Below the pieces are notes generated by a model. That model was not told the DNA's origin and did no database searches. It saw only the letters and a list, made by a program, of their open reading frames with translations. Shown in pieces: positions 1 to 8,750 of a stretch of DNA of 14,070 nucleotides. Position numbers and translations under genes: made by a program. This DNA comes from Coprococcus sp. (GTDB lineage: Bacteria > Bacillota > Clostridia > Lachnospirales > Lachnospiraceae). The stretch is from the NCBI GenBank assembly GCA_016297325.1, contig JAEDGW010000070.1, positions 1-14,070 of the forward strand, read 5' to 3'. The stretch's first letter is position 1. The number at the start of each line of letters is the position of its first letter.

Positions 1-55
1 CCTGTATGTACTCATCAGCCTGAGCTGTAAGTACAGCTATCCTTTTCCGTCTCAT
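1..55 (-). CDS. N-terminal fragment of a gene cut by the window edge, possibly a sugar-binding-type sensor/regulator
   Basis: An ATG at 53-55 opens a frame that runs to the window edge and reads MRRKRIAVLTAQADEYIQ. An AAAGGG ribosome binding site lies 8 nt upstream of it. The opening (a basic start followed by a hydrophobic strand, IAVLTAQAD) resembles the first beta strand of periplasmic-binding-protein-like (LacI-type) sensor domains found in Lachnospiraceae regulators; this is from memory of the family and only 18 residues are visible. It lies downstream of the polysaccharide operon terminator and so should be a separate transcription unit. The reading frame is reasonably supported, the function is not. 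Confidence 0.45.
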   Translation of the reverse strand, partial: MRRKRIAVLTAQADEYIQ

Positions 56-94
56 AACACATGCCCTTTACCCTTATTTTTTCAATTACCCCTG

Positions 95-108
95 TGGGCG
101 AACGCCCA
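95..108. promoter_or_regulatory. Perfect 6-bp inverted repeat near the probable start of the left-edge transcript
   Basis: TGGGCG-AA-CGCCCA is a perfect palindrome with a 2-base centre, 40 bases upstream of the start codon at 55. A TATACT-like -10 hexamer lies at 114-119 on the minus strand, which would place the palindrome at about +1 of the transcript. No -35 box at normal spacing is seen (TTGCTG is 14 bases away). It may be an operator or a short 5' hairpin. Confidence 0.3.
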
Positions 109-191
109 TAATTAGTATAATTTTATCACGTTCCAGCAAATGTGTATATATTTTTCATATATTTTGCGCTAATTTGCGCAGAATATATAAA

Positions 192-249
192 AAAGAACAT
201 GTCCGGAATTATAATTGAGGTGATCCCCAAAATTCCAGACATGCTCTTT
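192..249 (-). terminator. Intrinsic terminator of the polysaccharide operon
   Basis: Bases 192-210 and 231-249 form a 19-bp stem with no mismatch on the minus-strand RNA (two G-U pairs). The 20-base loop can pair further (TTG.GG with CC.CAA around a TGAT loop). The minus-strand RNA continues into six U residues followed by UAUAU, the classic rho-independent arrangement. It lies 81 bases beyond the glf stop codon, with no other gene between. Confidence 0.85.
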
Positions 250-329
250 ATATATATATGTCATATTTATTTTTATAACATAGGGCATGGGAAATCATGT
301 ACATGGATCCATGCTGCCACTTCGGTGGT

Positions 330-1430
330 TTAAAACTCAGCTTCAACGCACTCAAGTGCTGCTGCGATTACCTTGTCCATGTCATAATACTTGTACTGTC
401 CAAGTCTTCCGCCGAATATCACGTCCTTACGTGTCTCTGCAAGCTCCTTGTACTTCTCGTACAGCGCATTGTTCTTGTCGTTGTTTACAGGATAGTATGG
501 CTCTACGCCCGGCTTCCACTCAGCTGAATACTCACGGCTGATAACGGTCTTAGGCTGCTTGCCAAACTCGAAATGCTTGTGCTCGATGATTCTTGTGTAA
601 GGAACATCTCTGTGTGTGTAGTTCACAACAGCATTTCCCTGATAGTTCTCCTCATCGAGAACCTCTGTCTCAAATCTTACAGAACGGTACTCAAGCGGAC
701 CATACTGGAATCCGAAGAACTCATCGATCATACCTGTGTATACTGTCTTGTCTGCGATATCAGGATTCTCCTTGATGAACTCAAAGTAATCTGTATCAGT
801 CTTTACCTCAGCGCCTTCAAGCATCTTCTCAATGATCTGTGTGTATCCACCCATAGGGATTCCCTGGAAACGATCATTGAAATAGTTGTTGTCATATATG
901 AATCTCAGAGGCAGTCTCTTGATTATAAATGCAGGAAGTTCTGTACAAGGTCTTCCCCACTGCTTCTCTGTATATCCCTTTACAAGCTTCTCGTATACAT
1001 CTGTACCTGCAAGCTTTAATGCCTGCTCCTCAAGGTTCTTTGGCTCACCGATGTTCAGGTCTGCAATCTGCTTCTCAATGATGGCCTTTGCCTCTGAAGG
1101 CTTCTTGATTCCCCACATCTTGCTGAATGTGTTCATGTTGAATGGAAGGTTGTACAGCTCATCCTTATATGATGCAACAGGTGAGTTGATGTAGTTGTTG
1201 AACTCAGCGAACTGATTTACATACTCCCATATCTTCTTGTCTGAAGTATGGAATATATGTGCACCATACTTGTGGACATTGATGCCCTCGATCTGCTCTG
1301 TGTAAATGTTTCCTGCAATGTGTGAACGCTTGTCGATCACGAGGCAGCTCTTGCCTCTCTTTCCCGCCTCATAGGCAAATACCGCACCAAAAAGTCCGGC
1401 ACCAACTATGAGATAATCATACTTTGCCAT
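330..1430 (-). CDS. glf: UDP-galactopyranose mutase
   Basis: Flavoenzyme that interconverts UDP-galactopyranose and UDP-galactofuranose in the cytoplasm, supplying the donor for Galf-containing glycans. The 366-residue length is normal for bacterial UGM. An FAD-binding GAGLFG loop is at residues 10-15 after a hydrophobic strand, the conserved HKYGAHIFHT segment is at 53-62, and GYTEKQWG, the FQGIPMGGY segment and a C-terminal GRLGQYKYYDMD stretch (FAD/substrate contacts in the family) follow in order. The start has an AAGGAGG box 10 nt upstream; that box overlaps the stop codon of the preceding fusion gene, only 5 bases away, so the two are translationally close. It is the last gene of the operon. 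Its presence with a GlfT2-like enzyme upstream shows that the exported polymer contains galactofuranose. Confidence 0.96.
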   Translation of the reverse strand: MAKYDYLIVGAGLFGAVFAYEAGKRGKSCLVIDKRSHIAGNIYTEQIEGINVHKYGAHIFHTSDKKIWEYVNQFAEFNNYINSPVASYKDELYNLPFNMNTFSKMWGIKKPSEAKAIIEKQIADLNIGEPKNLEEQALKLAGTDVYEKLVKGYTEKQWGRPCTELPAFIIKRLPLRFIYDNNYFNDRFQGIPMGGYTQIIEKMLEGAEVKTDTDYFEFIKENPDIADKTVYTGMIDEFFGFQYGPLEYRSVRFETEVLDEENYQGNAVVNYTHRDVPYTRIIEHKHFEFGKQPKTVISREYSAEWKPGVEPYYPVNNDKNNALYEKYKELAETRKDVIFGGRLGQYKYYDMDKVIAAALECVEAEF

Positions 1431-1435
1431 GTTCC

Positions 1436-4030
1436 TTAATCCTCCTTATCGTCTACCAGTCTCTTATCTATAACTGGATATGCTGTATAGTTGTCAAGTA
1501 CCTTTGGACTGAACAACTTATCCCTAAGCCATTCCACTGATCTTGCTCTCTCTGAGTACAGAATCTCATTGACTTTCTCATAATCGACAGGCTTTATAAG
1601 TTCTTCATTGTCGATAATTGTTGTGACATCATCAGGTGCAACATAATGATCTCTGACCTGGAACACATCCACAAGAGACTCAAATCTGGTCACACCTCTT
1701 GACTTATTACCTATTCCTATAAAGTTTCTCTCGAATACAATGGAGAAACTCATTCCGTGACAGGAGTCAGTTACTACAAAATCAGCACCCCTTATTATTC
1801 CAAGCCAGTCCTCAACTCCGATATCGCCATTGCCCACCAGTTTATCATCCATTCCCATGATTTCCCGGTCTCTATTAATATTCTTAGAACGGCCGTCAAG
1901 CATGACTGCGATCTCAAGGCCAAGCTTTTCTGCCAGATGAACCACTGCATCTCTCTTTTCCGGAGTTGGGTCAAGAATATATGCCAGCAGATATTTCTCC
2001 TGCTTCTTCTCCTTGGCCTGATCAGCAAGCTCGTCAAACACACTTCTCTCAGCTACGAATACAGGATCCAGAACTCTCACTGCATCTACACCGAATTTAT
2101 CCTGACATATCTTGACACCGCTTGTCTCTCGAATTCCTATTCCATCAAATCTTGCCATATACGCAGCTGCTCTCACAGTCTCTCTGGTATCGCAGAAATC
2201 CTTTCCATGTCCGAAGGAGGTACCAAATGCTATCTTCTTCTTACTATCGTTAACAAAGTTGAAATAGAATGCAAAATCAGAACCCCTGTTAACGCCCCGG
2301 TTCCATACCTGATCAGAACCGAGAACAAAGGAATCAACTATATTGTTAAGCTCATGCATCTCACCCAGTGTATATACCCTGCTGGTGTGATAATGCTCCC
2401 TTGCAAATCTTCTTGCGTGGTTGTCATTGAGCTCCCAGTCATTCTTCTTGTTCTTCGCTGATACCGGCTTATCAATCATGAGAACAGAAAGTCCAAATGA
2501 TCTGATAATCTGATGAAGAGCATAATATGTTGCAACGCTTCCATAGTTAGCACCATACCACACACCTACAATACCAACATCATATTTTCCTTTAAGTGCG
2601 TAATCCGTAGCCTTATCCAGAGATGCTCCATCACTGATCATCTCGAAATACAGGTCTCTGTTAGGATGACTGCTGTGACATCTGTTATATGGCTGATGAT
2701 CATCCTTCTTAGCTACAATCTCATATGGAACAGTATCTTTGTATGCCATACGATCCTTAACAGCATCCCAGAGCTGTGCGCCCTTGTCATTATTTACAGA
2801 TATTACAGATGTACCATGTGGTCCACCTGTGTTCCCCTTGTAAGCATTCACCTTCCAGAAATCACCCAGAGTTATATCTCCCTGTCTGGGAACCTTTGCA
2901 AATGAACACTGTCCACAGAACTTTCTGGTTGAAAGGCTCTTCTCAAATCCCTTAAAGTAGTTATCCAACAACTTTGAAGAATACTTAACCGTTCCATCTT
3001 TATATTTCTGGGTCATCCCTGCAACCCATCCGAAGACTTCCTTGTTTCTGAACATGACATCTTCTATCTCAGAGCCCTGCTTCTCGCTGCACTCCTTGAG
3101 ATATTTCTCAAAAATCATAGGTGAAGGGCCGCCATGACAGAGAAGATCAGCTGTATAGAGCTTTGATGTATCAACATTCTTAAGTGCTGCGTACAGGCCT
3201 GCCACCTGGCATCCACAGCCACAGAACAATGCGCTTCTGCCAGCCTTTAACACTTCCTTGATCTGTTCATAAACCTTTGATGCATCAGACTGAACATACT
3301 TTGATTTTCTAATCTTATCAAGATCCTCTACCTTATCTATTACAAAATGCTCAACCTTCATGTCATCAGTATATCCGGCGCCACATACGACACCGCCATC
3401 TGCCAGAATATATTCAGCGATCAGTGTAAACATACCGCCGGATGAGCTCTTCATAGAAACATCAGTATCCGCATATCCATAATAACAAACCGGAGCATAA
3501 CTGTTCCTATATTCGGTGTTGATGGACGGGCATATGTTCTTACACAGACCACACTGTGTACACTTATCATAATCTATAACTGGCTCAAGGAATCCCTCTG
3601 AATTGCGCTCCATAGAGATAGCCTTAACCGGGCACACACTATAGCATGCACCGCAGCCACAACATCTGTCCTTGTTCATGCAGTCAACCGTCTTGACGCT
3701 GTCGTCCTTTATAGTCATTTTACGAATTTTTGCCAATTCACGCTGTCTTGCTTCCTCAACAGCCTTGTTTGCCGCTACAGTTGCCGCCATCTTGGCTTCA
3801 TCCTTTGTGACAAATACATTTCCTGAGGTAACCTCATAATCCTCAAGACGAACAACCGCCTTGTTGTTCACCATAGCATAATCTCCATTGAGTGCTCTCT
3901 TTATAGCATTCGTCTTGTTTTCACCAGACATCGTCTTCTTCAGACTCTTCTTATCATTGGTTGTACAAGTACCGTTTAATGCTCTGGCAGCAGCGCCTAA
4001 ACGTCTCTTTACACCTTTTATAGTAGCCAT
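1436..4030 (-). CDS. Fusion: F420-hydrogenase-beta-like iron-sulfur protein plus polysaccharide pyruvyltransferase
   Basis: An 864-residue two-enzyme fusion. Residues 1 to about 105 are a basic, alanine-rich segment with no family I recognise; it holds two similar stretches, RALNGTCT (16-23) and RALNGDYA (45-52). Residues 119-170 carry two 4Fe-4S ferredoxin motifs (Cys123/126/129/133 and Cys157/160/163/167). Residues about 180-450 match the FrhB N- and C-terminal domains (Coenzyme F420 hydrogenase/dehydrogenase beta family), including FCGCGCQVAG at 269-278 and FCGQCSF at 371-377. From about 483 a polysaccharide pyruvyltransferase domain begins (VGVWYGANYGSVATYYAL), with SFVLGSDQVWNR (567-578) and TDSCHGMSFSIVF (754-766) typical of that family. 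It probably adds pyruvate ketal to the sugar chain; the redox half is of unknown role. The start is backed by AAGGAG 11 nt upstream, whereas Met105 has no binding site. Confidence 0.88.
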   Translation of the reverse strand: MATIKGVKRRLGAAARALNGTCTTNDKKSLKKTMSGENKTNAIKRALNGDYAMVNNKAVVRLEDYEVTSGNVFVTKDEAKMAATVAANKAVEEARQRELAKIRKMTIKDDSVKTVDCMNKDRCCGCGACYSVCPVKAISMERNSEGFLEPVIDYDKCTQCGLCKNICPSINTEYRNSYAPVCYYGYADTDVSMKSSSGGMFTLIAEYILADGGVVCGAGYTDDMKVEHFVIDKVEDLDKIRKSKYVQSDASKVYEQIKEVLKAGRSALFCGCGCQVAGLYAALKNVDTSKLYTADLLCHGGPSPMIFEKYLKECSEKQGSEIEDVMFRNKEVFGWVAGMTQKYKDGTVKYSSKLLDNYFKGFEKSLSTRKFCGQCSFAKVPRQGDITLGDFWKVNAYKGNTGGPHGTSVISVNNDKGAQLWDAVKDRMAYKDTVPYEIVAKKDDHQPYNRCHSSHPNRDLYFEMISDGASLDKATDYALKGKYDVGIVGVWYGANYGSVATYYALHQIIRSFGLSVLMIDKPVSAKNKKNDWELNDNHARRFAREHYHTSRVYTLGEMHELNNIVDSFVLGSDQVWNRGVNRGSDFAFYFNFVNDSKKKIAFGTSFGHGKDFCDTRETVRAAAYMARFDGIGIRETSGVKICQDKFGVDAVRVLDPVFVAERSVFDELADQAKEKKQEKYLLAYILDPTPEKRDAVVHLAEKLGLEIAVMLDGRSKNINRDREIMGMDDKLVGNGDIGVEDWLGIIRGADFVVTDSCHGMSFSIVFERNFIGIGNKSRGVTRFESLVDVFQVRDHYVAPDDVTTIIDNEELIKPVDYEKVNEILYSERARSVEWLRDKLFSPKVLDNYTAYPVIDKRLVDDKED

Positions 4031-4126
4031 ACCTTATAGTACTCCTTCCGAATCTAAACATTTCCGAATCAATCACCCCCAATATTGAGATTGCTGATCC
4101 GCTGTTTTCAGTTAATCTATCCCAAA

Positions 4127-5959
4127 TTAAATGTGAAGGTACTTCTTCCAGAACTGTGTGCTTCTCATCTCGTCGAACGCATTTCTGTATGCCTGCTCAA
4201 CCTGTACATGAGTCTTCTTATATCTCTTGACAACCTTTCTGTATCTCTTGATAAGTGCAAAGCATTTCTTTCTGTTAATTGTTCTGATCGCACCTGTTCC
4301 ACCGTTCTTATTTACAGCCACAAGTGTCTTTCTTCTGTAGTTCTTTCCAGGCACGAAGAACCAGTCATATGCGATGATATAAGGTGTTCTTCTGAGCAGG
4401 AAGTTAGGAAGCAGATGTCCATTTATCGTGAGGACATATATACCCTTCTGGAATAAATTGAGGCTCTCGTACTCGTATGGATCTGTTGGAAGATCGCCTG
4501 AGTATCCCAGATCAGCAAGTGGGACCAGCTTCTCATTCTTTGCATTGTGCTCCTTGAGACTCTTCTCTCCGTCAAGGTTCATGATGTACTCAGGACCATT
4601 GAGGTAATCTTCTATAGAGTCAACTAAAAGCTCTGCATTGTTGTATGCAAATCTTGTTATCTCCTTCCAGAACATGTTCTTTATTCTTGCAAGGAAATCT
4701 ATATCCTGGCAGATTCCACTGGCTGCCTGGATGACAAAACTGTTTCTGTGTACCTGGTAAAGCTCCATAGCTGCATTGAATTTGCCTGCAAATCCAACAT
4801 GCCATATACATATACCGTTTAATGCGATAAATCCCGGCTTGTTTCTGAGTGAGAATTCTACATCATCACCTCTTACAAATACTGGAAGTGGAAGACCTCT
4901 CTCTTCAATATGCTCAACAGGTATACAGCAGTACCACCATCCTGCATAAGCATCAGGAACGTCGAAACTATAACTCTCATTATTTACAAGGTTTGTGATA
5001 TTTCTCATATCCATGGCCTTCTTTACAGGGCCGTATGAGCCATCACCCTTGTGTACATATCCTACATCCTCATACTGGCGCTCTCTGATGTCATAATCGA
5101 ACATCGCACCGCTGAGGAAGCACTTCTTATATTCATCCTTGAGTAGTCTTAAGAGGTAGTATGATCTGAACAAACTCTCCGGCATAACCATTACATCGTC
5201 ATCCATGAGGAGAACGTGTGTAGCCTTCTCTGGGAGTTCAAGAGCCTCTATCATACCTCTTGTGAATCCACCGGCACCACCAACATTGTTGTTCATATAT
5301 ACCTTGAGATCCTCGCAGTCAAACTCTGAAGGATCAAGCTCTCTGTCATTGTCAATGACATGGACAAACAGATGGCCCTTGAGGTCACTGCCATCACAGA
5401 GAACATTCTCTTTTATAAGTCCTATATTTCTCTTTATATATTCCTGTTTCTTGAATGTGGTTGTTACAAGTGAGATCTTGACATCTCTTATACGGTCTTC
5501 CTCGATGTCTGCTGAATAATATCCGCTATATATCTCTGTATCCTCAAGAACATCCATTCTGAATCCAACCAATGCCTTGTCTGTATCAGGGATATTTATA
5601 ACTATATCTGAAACCTCATCACACTCAACCACCTGGGTTGCAAGTGGATTATAAGTTACAGCAACAGATGCAGAATAAATAGCATACAGAGAGATGTTTG
5701 CCTTTCCCTTCATTCTGAGATGAAGCTTGAAATTCTTAACGCCTGTATACTCTGCCCAGCGCTTTACCTGTATACAGTTGTAATATGTCATAAAGTTTAC
5801 CTTGTTAAGTCTCTGTATGATGTGGCACTTCTTCTCTGAATCATAGATAAATGGTGTTCTATAATCCTTTCCAATCGCGCTAAACTCCGGATAATCCACT
5901 ATATTCATATCCAGATTCATCTGAAGCATAACATTCTGCAACTTCACATTTTGTAACAT
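4127..5959 (-). CDS. GlfT2-like galactofuranosyltransferase
   Basis: A 610-residue family 2 glycosyltransferase closely resembling mycobacterial GlfT2, which polymerises Galf from UDP-Galf. An N-terminal domain of about 160 residues, probably beta-rich as in GlfT2, precedes the GT-A fold that starts at ISLVTTTFKKQEYIKRN (162-178). The metal-binding DDD is at 253-255 (LLMDDDVMV); a tryptophan pair in YAGWWYCC is at 341-342; RGDDVEFSLR at 363-372 would hold the catalytic base; WHVGF at 386-390 supplies the histidine metal ligand. All occur in the GlfT2 order. A long helical C-terminal region follows. The start has AGGAGG 9 nt upstream. It lies between the ATPase gene (69 bases) and the pyruvyltransferase fusion (96 bases). 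Linkage specificity (beta-1,5, beta-1,6 or other) cannot be read from sequence. Confidence 0.9.
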   Translation of the reverse strand: MLQNVKLQNVMLQMNLDMNIVDYPEFSAIGKDYRTPFIYDSEKKCHIIQRLNKVNFMTYYNCIQVKRWAEYTGVKNFKLHLRMKGKANISLYAIYSASVAVTYNPLATQVVECDEVSDIVINIPDTDKALVGFRMDVLEDTEIYSGYYSADIEEDRIRDVKISLVTTTFKKQEYIKRNIGLIKENVLCDGSDLKGHLFVHVIDNDRELDPSEFDCEDLKVYMNNNVGGAGGFTRGMIEALELPEKATHVLLMDDDVMVMPESLFRSYYLLRLLKDEYKKCFLSGAMFDYDIRERQYEDVGYVHKGDGSYGPVKKAMDMRNITNLVNNESYSFDVPDAYAGWWYCCIPVEHIEERGLPLPVFVRGDDVEFSLRNKPGFIALNGICIWHVGFAGKFNAAMELYQVHRNSFVIQAASGICQDIDFLARIKNMFWKEITRFAYNNAELLVDSIEDYLNGPEYIMNLDGEKSLKEHNAKNEKLVPLADLGYSGDLPTDPYEYESLNLFQKGIYVLTINGHLLPNFLLRRTPYIIAYDWFFVPGKNYRRKTLVAVNKNGGTGAIRTINRKKCFALIKRYRKVVKRYKKTHVQVEQAYRNAFDEMRSTQFWKKYLHI

Positions 5960-6028
5960 TACCTCAATCCTCCTATGTTGTATTTGAATTTAACTCATTT
6001 TCTTTATTTGTATATGTCTTTATGGGAC

Positions 6029-6892
6029 TTATTTCTTTTCATTGCTCTTTGCTGGAAGCAGTATCGGCGTAGGCGAGTCCATCTCTGCCTTAAATGCATC
6101 ACACACCTCAGCGGCATCGCCGACCATGATTATGTTGCCATGATCCAGCCACATCGCCTTGTTACACTGCTTCTTTACTGAAGCTATATTGTGTGATACG
6201 TACAGAAGTGTCGTTCCATTCTTAAGCATGGCCGACATCTTCGTAGCACATTTCTTCTTGAATCTCATATCACCAACCGCAAGTATCTCATCTGCGATAA
6301 GAATATCCGGTTCAACCGCTGTAGCAACTGAGAACGCAAGTCTCGTCTTCATACCTGAAGAAAAGTTCTTAACCGGTGAATCCAGGAAATCCTGAAGTTC
6401 AGAGAACTCCACTATCTCGTCAAATTTTGACTCTATAAACGCCTTGGAATATCCAAGAAGTGTACCGTTCAGGAAAATATTCTCCCTGGCGGTAAGCTGT
6501 GGGTCAATTCCGGCTCCCAGCTCTATAAGAGCGGCAACCGTACCTGAAACTTTGACAGTTCCACTTGAAGGCTTCAGGATCCTGCTGACAACCTTCAGAA
6601 GAGTCGACTTGCCGGCTCCATTCGTTCCGACAAATCCCCAGGCCTCGCCCTTTTTTATATCGAGATTTATATTCTTCAAGGCTATGAACTCCTGGAACAT
6701 CAACTGTCTGGTAACTAACCTGACAAAATATTCCTTTAAGTTGTCGACCTTGAGGTTGTTCTTGTTAAATCTTATCGTTACATCATTCAGCTCTATGATA
6801 GTCTCGCCCTTCTCCACAGTCGTTGTGCGCTGTGCATTTGACGTAAATATCTTCTTTTCTTCAAGCTCGTTCGTTTTCTCTTCGCCAGCCAT
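6029..6892 (-). CDS. Polysaccharide ABC transporter ATPase (Wzt type)
   Basis: Energises export of the finished or growing polysaccharide across the membrane with the neighbouring permease. In 287 residues it has Walker A GTNGAGKS (89-96), the ABC signature NFSSGMKTRLAF (176-187), Walker B ILIADE (197-202) and the H-loop histidine in YVSHN (His234). The segment VAALIELGAGIDPQLTARENIFLNG (about 119-143) is diagnostic of the Wzt/TagH polysaccharide exporter class. About 30 poorly conserved, charged residues precede the ATPase domain. The protein stops soon after it: the C-terminal carbohydrate-binding domain of Wzt proteins that read a capped chain end is absent. The start has AGGAGG 7 nt upstream, overlapping the stop of the permease gene, so the two are coupled. 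Confidence 0.94.
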   Translation of the reverse strand: MAGEEKTNELEEKKIFTSNAQRTTTVEKGETIIELNDVTIRFNKNNLKVDNLKEYFVRLVTRQLMFQEFIALKNINLDIKKGEAWGFVGTNGAGKSTLLKVVSRILKPSSGTVKVSGTVAALIELGAGIDPQLTARENIFLNGTLLGYSKAFIESKFDEIVEFSELQDFLDSPVKNFSSGMKTRLAFSVATAVEPDILIADEILAVGDMRFKKKCATKMSAMLKNGTTLLYVSHNIASVKKQCNKAMWLDHGNIIMVGDAAEVCDAFKAEMDSPTPILLPAKSNEKK

Positions 6893-6903
6893 TGCAGCAC
6901 CTC

Positions 6904-7692
6904 CTAAATATACAGAATGAACTTGTCCTGATTCTTCTTGAACAGCAGCACTCCCACGCCGAAGAGCAGGAAGGCATACAGGAATCCAAGGCCTACCGTC
7001 ATAAGATCAGGCAGCACGCCCTGATGTGCAATACATCTGAACTGTTTGATGTACACATACAGAGGGTTGAAATACTCAACAATGAACTTCAACCAGTTTG
7101 GCAGCATATCTATAGGATAGAATATCGCTGAACAGTACATCCACGCAGTTGTAACCGCATTCCATATATATCTTGTGTCTCTGAAAAATACATGGAGCTG
7201 TGCCAGAAAAAATCCCATTCCACACGCAAATATAAATGCCTGGAGGAATATAAATGGGAACAACAGCATAGTCCAGTAAAATGGTGAACGTGTAAATATG
7301 ATAACTATAAGAAATGCACCCAGTGAAAACAGGCTGTCCACAAGTGTACTTGTGATCTTAGCCAGTGGGAACATAAACTTTGAAACATAGGTTTTCTTGA
7401 GCAGTGAAGCGTTATCAGTTATACTTCCGAGTGCTTTTCCACATGCTCCTATGACAAATTCATACAATATTCGACCTGCAAACAGATATACAGGGAAATG
7501 AGGTATGGATCTGTTGAACATCTTGGAGAAGACGATAACCATTACTATCATGATGAGCAATGGGTTCAGAATACTCCACACATATCCCAGAAAACTTCTT
7601 CTATACTTTAACTTTATATCTCTGGAAACGAGCTGATTTAAAAGATCTTTGTAATTAAATACTTCTAAAAAGCTTCCGCTTTTAACTTTCAT
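6904..7692 (-). CDS. Polysaccharide ABC transporter permease (Wzm type, ABC-2 family)
   Basis: Integral membrane half of the polysaccharide exporter, partner of the ATPase encoded 11 bases downstream. In 262 residues it shows the family's cytoplasmic amphipathic start with RDIKLKYRRSFLGYVWS (24-40), then about six membrane segments (roughly 40-57, 68-88, 108-133, 141-165, 176-195, 233-252) and the ABC-2 motif HVFFRDTRYIWN (167-178). The start is set at the second Met: an upstream ATG at 7710 would add six residues (MEDRLT) but has no ribosome binding site, whereas GGAGG lies 11 nt before 7692 and the resulting N-terminus matches the family. The preceding glycosyltransferase gene ends 26 bases away. 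Lipid-linked galactan or a related glycan is the inferred substrate. Confidence 0.92.
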   Translation of the reverse strand: MKVKSGSFLEVFNYKDLLNQLVSRDIKLKYRRSFLGYVWSILNPLLIMIVMVIVFSKMFNRSIPHFPVYLFAGRILYEFVIGACGKALGSITDNASLLKKTYVSKFMFPLAKITSTLVDSLFSLGAFLIVIIFTRSPFYWTMLLFPFIFLQAFIFACGMGFFLAQLHVFFRDTRYIWNAVTTAWMYCSAIFYPIDMLPNWLKFIVEYFNPLYVYIKQFRCIAHQGVLPDLMTVGLGFLYAFLLFGVGVLLFKKNQDKFILYI

Positions 7693-7718
7693 TGTAAGCC
7701 TATCCTCCATAATAAATT

Positions 7719-8750
7719 CTAGTCAAAACTCTTGTTATGCCTTAATTTATTGTACAACTTTGAATGCAGCATTCTGTTGTATCCGTCAAGTCCGATATGG
7801 GCAGCATTTAGCAGCTTCAATATCTTATAGTGCGTCATCGTCATATCAACCACATGTCTGTCTTTCTTCGCTATATAACTCATGAGCTGATCAACACGGG
7901 TGACGCCCCTCTTCCTGTCCTCATCGCATAACATGGAAGTGACCATAAAACTGAGCAACAGCAGGTGAATCTTCTTATCACAATACTCCAGAGCCCATTT
8001 GTCAGATATATCGCTTCTGTCCTTGATCATCTTGACTATGACCATCTTGGTGTGGTCTATCCTCTTTAACTGGTTCTGGGCTGACACACTCTGTGACACA
8101 TCACCTATTCTGTACTCATACACGAAAAGATCAAGCGGCATGACAGTTCTGGCCACGCAACATGGATAGGTTGCATATTCATGATCCTCGTAAAATACCT
8201 TCTCCGCAAGCTTCACACCTTTTTCTTTGTAAAACTGCGTTCTGTATGTTATTCCATGGAATGTAAGGCTCCTGTCAAAATTCTTCCAGTTCCCCATGAT
8301 CTCCTCCATGGTATATTCTTTGCCCGGCTCATCAGGGAAGCATCTCCAGTTCTTCACTTCTCCTGTCGTGATATTGATGGTGTGATGACATGTGAGCACC
8401 ACATCTGCCTCGGCTTTTTCAAGAACCTCAAGAAACTTCGGTATGCTCTCCGTGAGAAACCAGTCATCAGCGTCCAGCACCTTCATATATCTGCCGCGGG
8501 CTGCTGCCGCTCCTGCATTTATGGCTGAACCATGACCTCCGTTCTCCTTATTTATAAGAGTAAAGCTGTCCGGATAACGGTCTATAAAACTCTGGCTTAT
8601 ACTCTCACTTCCATCCGTGGAGCCGTCATTCACCACGATAACATCCATCTTGTCCATCAGATCAGGCACAACCAGTGATGTAAGACATTTGTCCAGATAT
8701 GGCTTGCTGTTGTAAGATGGTATTATCACACTTAATATTTTTTCACTCAT
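7719..8750 (-). CDS. Family 2 glycosyltransferase
   Basis: A 343-residue inverting glycosyltransferase acting at the cytoplasmic face. The GT-A domain runs from the first strand (LSVIIPSYNS, 6-15) through the nucleotide-binding VNDGSTDGS (40-48) and the metal-binding LDADDWF (92-98). ENGGHGSAINAG (69-80) is the usual GT2 acceptor-loop region. A YEDHEYATYP segment further on would supply the catalytic acidic residue. The C-terminal 120 residues are charged and helical with no clear membrane span. Its start codon overlaps the stop of the upstream glycosyltransferase by four bases (ATGA), indicating translational coupling. Donor and linkage are unknown; in this operon it may build the primer or add a side sugar to the galactan. 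Confidence 0.88.
   Translation of the reverse strand: MSEKILSVIIPSYNSKPYLDKCLTSLVVPDLMDKMDVIVVNDGSTDGSESISQSFIDRYPDSFTLINKENGGHGSAINAGAAAARGRYMKVLDADDWFLTESIPKFLEVLEKAEADVVLTCHHTINITTGEVKNWRCFPDEPGKEYTMEEIMGNWKNFDRSLTFHGITYRTQFYKEKGVKLAEKVFYEDHEYATYPCCVARTVMPLDLFVYEYRIGDVSQSVSAQNQLKRIDHTKMVIVKMIKDRSDISDKWALEYCDKKIHLLLLSFMVTSMLCDEDRKRGVTRVDQLMSYIAKKDRHVVDMTMTHYKILKLLNAAHIGLDGYNRMLHSKLYNKLRHNKSFD

Noticed and set aside
300..329. Small hairpin CCAC-TTCG-GTGG just after glf
   Set aside because: The stem is only about 4-5 bp with no U-tail; the much stronger hairpin at 192-249 explains termination.
1757..2461. A 234-codon open frame on the plus strand inside the pyruvyltransferase fusion
   Set aside because: It lies wholly antisense to a gene with clear conserved motifs, its translation shows no recognisable domain, and it has no supporting context; the other plus-strand open frames in the window are rejected for the same reasons.
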